In this document: positions 5,955 to 6,230 of the stretch, one piece after another | Layout: every line of letters begins with the position of its first letter | How positions within the stretch are numbered: position 1 is the stretch's first letter | DNA from: DAOUVR01 sp034430535 | GTDB lineage: Bacteria > Chloroflexota > Dehalococcoidia > E44-bin15 | Length of the DNA stretch: 6,230 nt | Assembly: GCA_964443325.1 (NCBI GenBank) | Contig: CAYUCL010000069.1 | Coordinates: 1-6,230, forward strand | Direction of reading: 5' to 3' | Position numbers and translations under genes: made by a program | Notes under the pieces: generated by a model | Databases searched by the model: none | The model's input: only the letters and a program-made list of their open reading frames with translations | Told to the model about the DNA's origin: nothing

Positions 5955-5992
5955 GGTGGGTTTCGCCCTTCCGCTGAAGGGCTGCACCCACC
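5955..5992. repeat. Two-tier hairpin repeat
   Basis: GGTGGGT (5955-5961) pairs with ACCCACC (5986-5992), and GCCCTTC (5965-5971) with GAAGGGC (5976-5982) around a CGCT loop; the two stems are separated by a symmetric 3/3 internal loop. The first arm can alternatively pair with AACCCACC at 5927-5934. Confidence 0.65.
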
Positions 5993-6009
5993 CTACAATT
6001 TGTCAAGCC

Positions 6010-6046
6010 GTTCGTGGTGAGCTTGTCGAACCTCGCCAGAGGCGAG
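6010..6046. repeat. Dispersed-type repeat GTTCG...CGAAC plus adjoining CTCGCC hairpin
   Basis: GTTCG (6010-6014) and CGAAC (6027-6031) flank TGGTGAGCTTGT, a motif I recall as widely scattered in Chloroflexota and other genomes. Directly after it CTCGCC (6032-6037) and GGCGAG (6041-6046) form a tight hairpin with a 3-base loop; the same CTCGCC/GGCGAG pair recurs at 6063-6076. Confidence 0.55.
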
Positions 6047-6103
6047 TCGGTAGCTAGAGTCGCTCGCCACGGCGAGTCGCCTATGGAGACCTTTGGAGAC
6101 TGA

Positions 6104-6126
6104 TGGGGGTCTGAGGGTGTCCCCCA
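6104..6126. repeat. TGGGGG/CCCCCA hairpin
   Basis: TGGGGG (6104-6109) and CCCCCA (6121-6126) are perfect inverted copies separated by 11 bases. There is no T-run after it. It closes the run of repeats before the next gene. Confidence 0.5.
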
Positions 6127-6127
6127 G

Positions 6128-6156
6128 TTGACCATCACCCCCTGACATGCAACAAT
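6128..6156 (+). promoter_or_regulatory. Weak sigma70-like promoter before the partial gene
   Basis: TTGACC (6128-6133, 5 of 6 to the -35 consensus) and AACAAT (6151-6156, 4 of 6 to the -10) are 17 bases apart. It is placed sensibly, 40 bases before the ATG at 6196, but the -10 box is poor. Confidence 0.25.
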
Positions 6157-6195
6157 GGAAGCAGCCCTCATTTATTAGGACAGGGCAGCTGTAAG

Positions 6196-6230
6196 ATGAT
6201 TCCGACCAAACTATCGCTCAGAAACTTCAT
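6196..6230 (+). CDS. Start of an SbcC/RecF/SMC-like ATPase gene (cut by window edge)
   Basis: Only the first 11 codons are present: ATG followed by IPTKLSLRNF. A short strand of the form L-x-L-x-N-F within the first dozen residues is the hallmark N-terminus of SbcC, RecF and Rad50-type ABC ATPases, where the Walker A follows about 20 residues later. AGGG at 6182-6185 is a possible Shine-Dalgarno 10 bases upstream. It lies beyond the repeat spacer, so it is probably a separate transcription unit, unrelated to the maturation cluster. The Walker A is outside the window, so the call rests on a short signature. Confidence 0.5.
   Translation, partial: MIPTKLSLRNF

Larger units (their letters stand above)
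5631..6195. repeat. Gene-free spacer built from dispersed palindromic repeats
   Basis: No convincing gene lies in these 565 bases. The stretch is a chain of strong inverted repeats (5643-5674, 5719-5741, 5773-5822, 5852-5917, 5955-5992, 6010-6031, 6032-6046, 6063-6076 and 6104-6126), many C/G-rich and of the kind scattered in many copies through some bacterial genomes. A 20-base unit starting GGCGAGTCGCCT occurs at 5790-5809 and 6071-6090 with one mismatch, and CCTTTGGAGACT occurs at 5799-5810 and 6090-6101. Small open frames here are explained by repeat composition. Confidence 0.75.

Noticed and set aside
5773..6126. CRISPR array
   Set aside because: Repeats are palindromes of differing sequence without regular spacing or unique spacers of uniform length.
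5878..6171. Minus-strand open frame of 97 codons in the repeat spacer
   Set aside because: Entirely made of repeat sequence; no recognisable domain.

Overview
The window holds a compact, all-plus-strand operon-like cluster of six genes (about 186-5630), followed by a roughly 565-base non-coding stretch packed with hairpin-forming repeats, and the first codons of a further gene at the right edge. Moderate GC, frequent GTG/TTG start options, overlapping genes and the repeat types on the right (C/G-rich palindromes and a stem beginning GTTCGTGGTGAGC) suggest an anaerobic bacterium, perhaps of the Dehalococcoidia/Chloroflexota. That placement is from memory of repeat style and is tentative.

Layout: 1-49 carries two imperfect direct repeats resembling the terminal transposase-binding repeats of an IS21-type element lying to the left. 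At 78-106 there is a good sigma70-like promoter whose -10 box lies inside a 12-bp perfect palindrome. Then come: a radical SAM protein with a C-terminal SPASM-like cysteine cluster (186-1334); a MoxR/NorQ/CbbQ-type AAA+ ATPase overlapping it (1297-2145); a NorD/CbbO-type protein with a C-terminal VWA domain and an N-terminal HExxH motif (2132-3847); a MoaD/ThiS-family ubiquitin-like protein (3858-4133); after a 171-base gap, a MoeB/ThiF/HesA-family E1-like adenylating enzyme (4305-5039); and an unrecognised 183-residue protein with a strong ribosome binding site (5079-5630).

How they may work together: MoxR+VWA pairs commonly act as ATP-driven chaperones that insert or activate metal cofactors (NorQD, CbbQO, CoxDE are known examples). 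MoaD/ThiS plus an E1 normally activate a ubiquitin-like C-terminus for sulfur transfer or conjugation, and are often found beside tungsten aldehyde oxidoreductases. Radical SAM/SPASM proteins modify peptides or cofactors. All three in one transcription unit suggest a maturation system for a protein or metallocofactor whose target enzyme is not in the window. The 183-residue protein is a candidate target or scaffold. Two departures from the textbook mechanism stand out: the ubiquitin-like protein ends in Gly-Ala rather than Gly-Gly, and the E1 has valine where MoeB/ThiF carry the crossover-loop cysteine.

The repeat-rich spacer at 5631-6195 separates this cluster from the next gene, whose first 11 residues look like the N-terminus of an SbcC/RecF-type ATPase.
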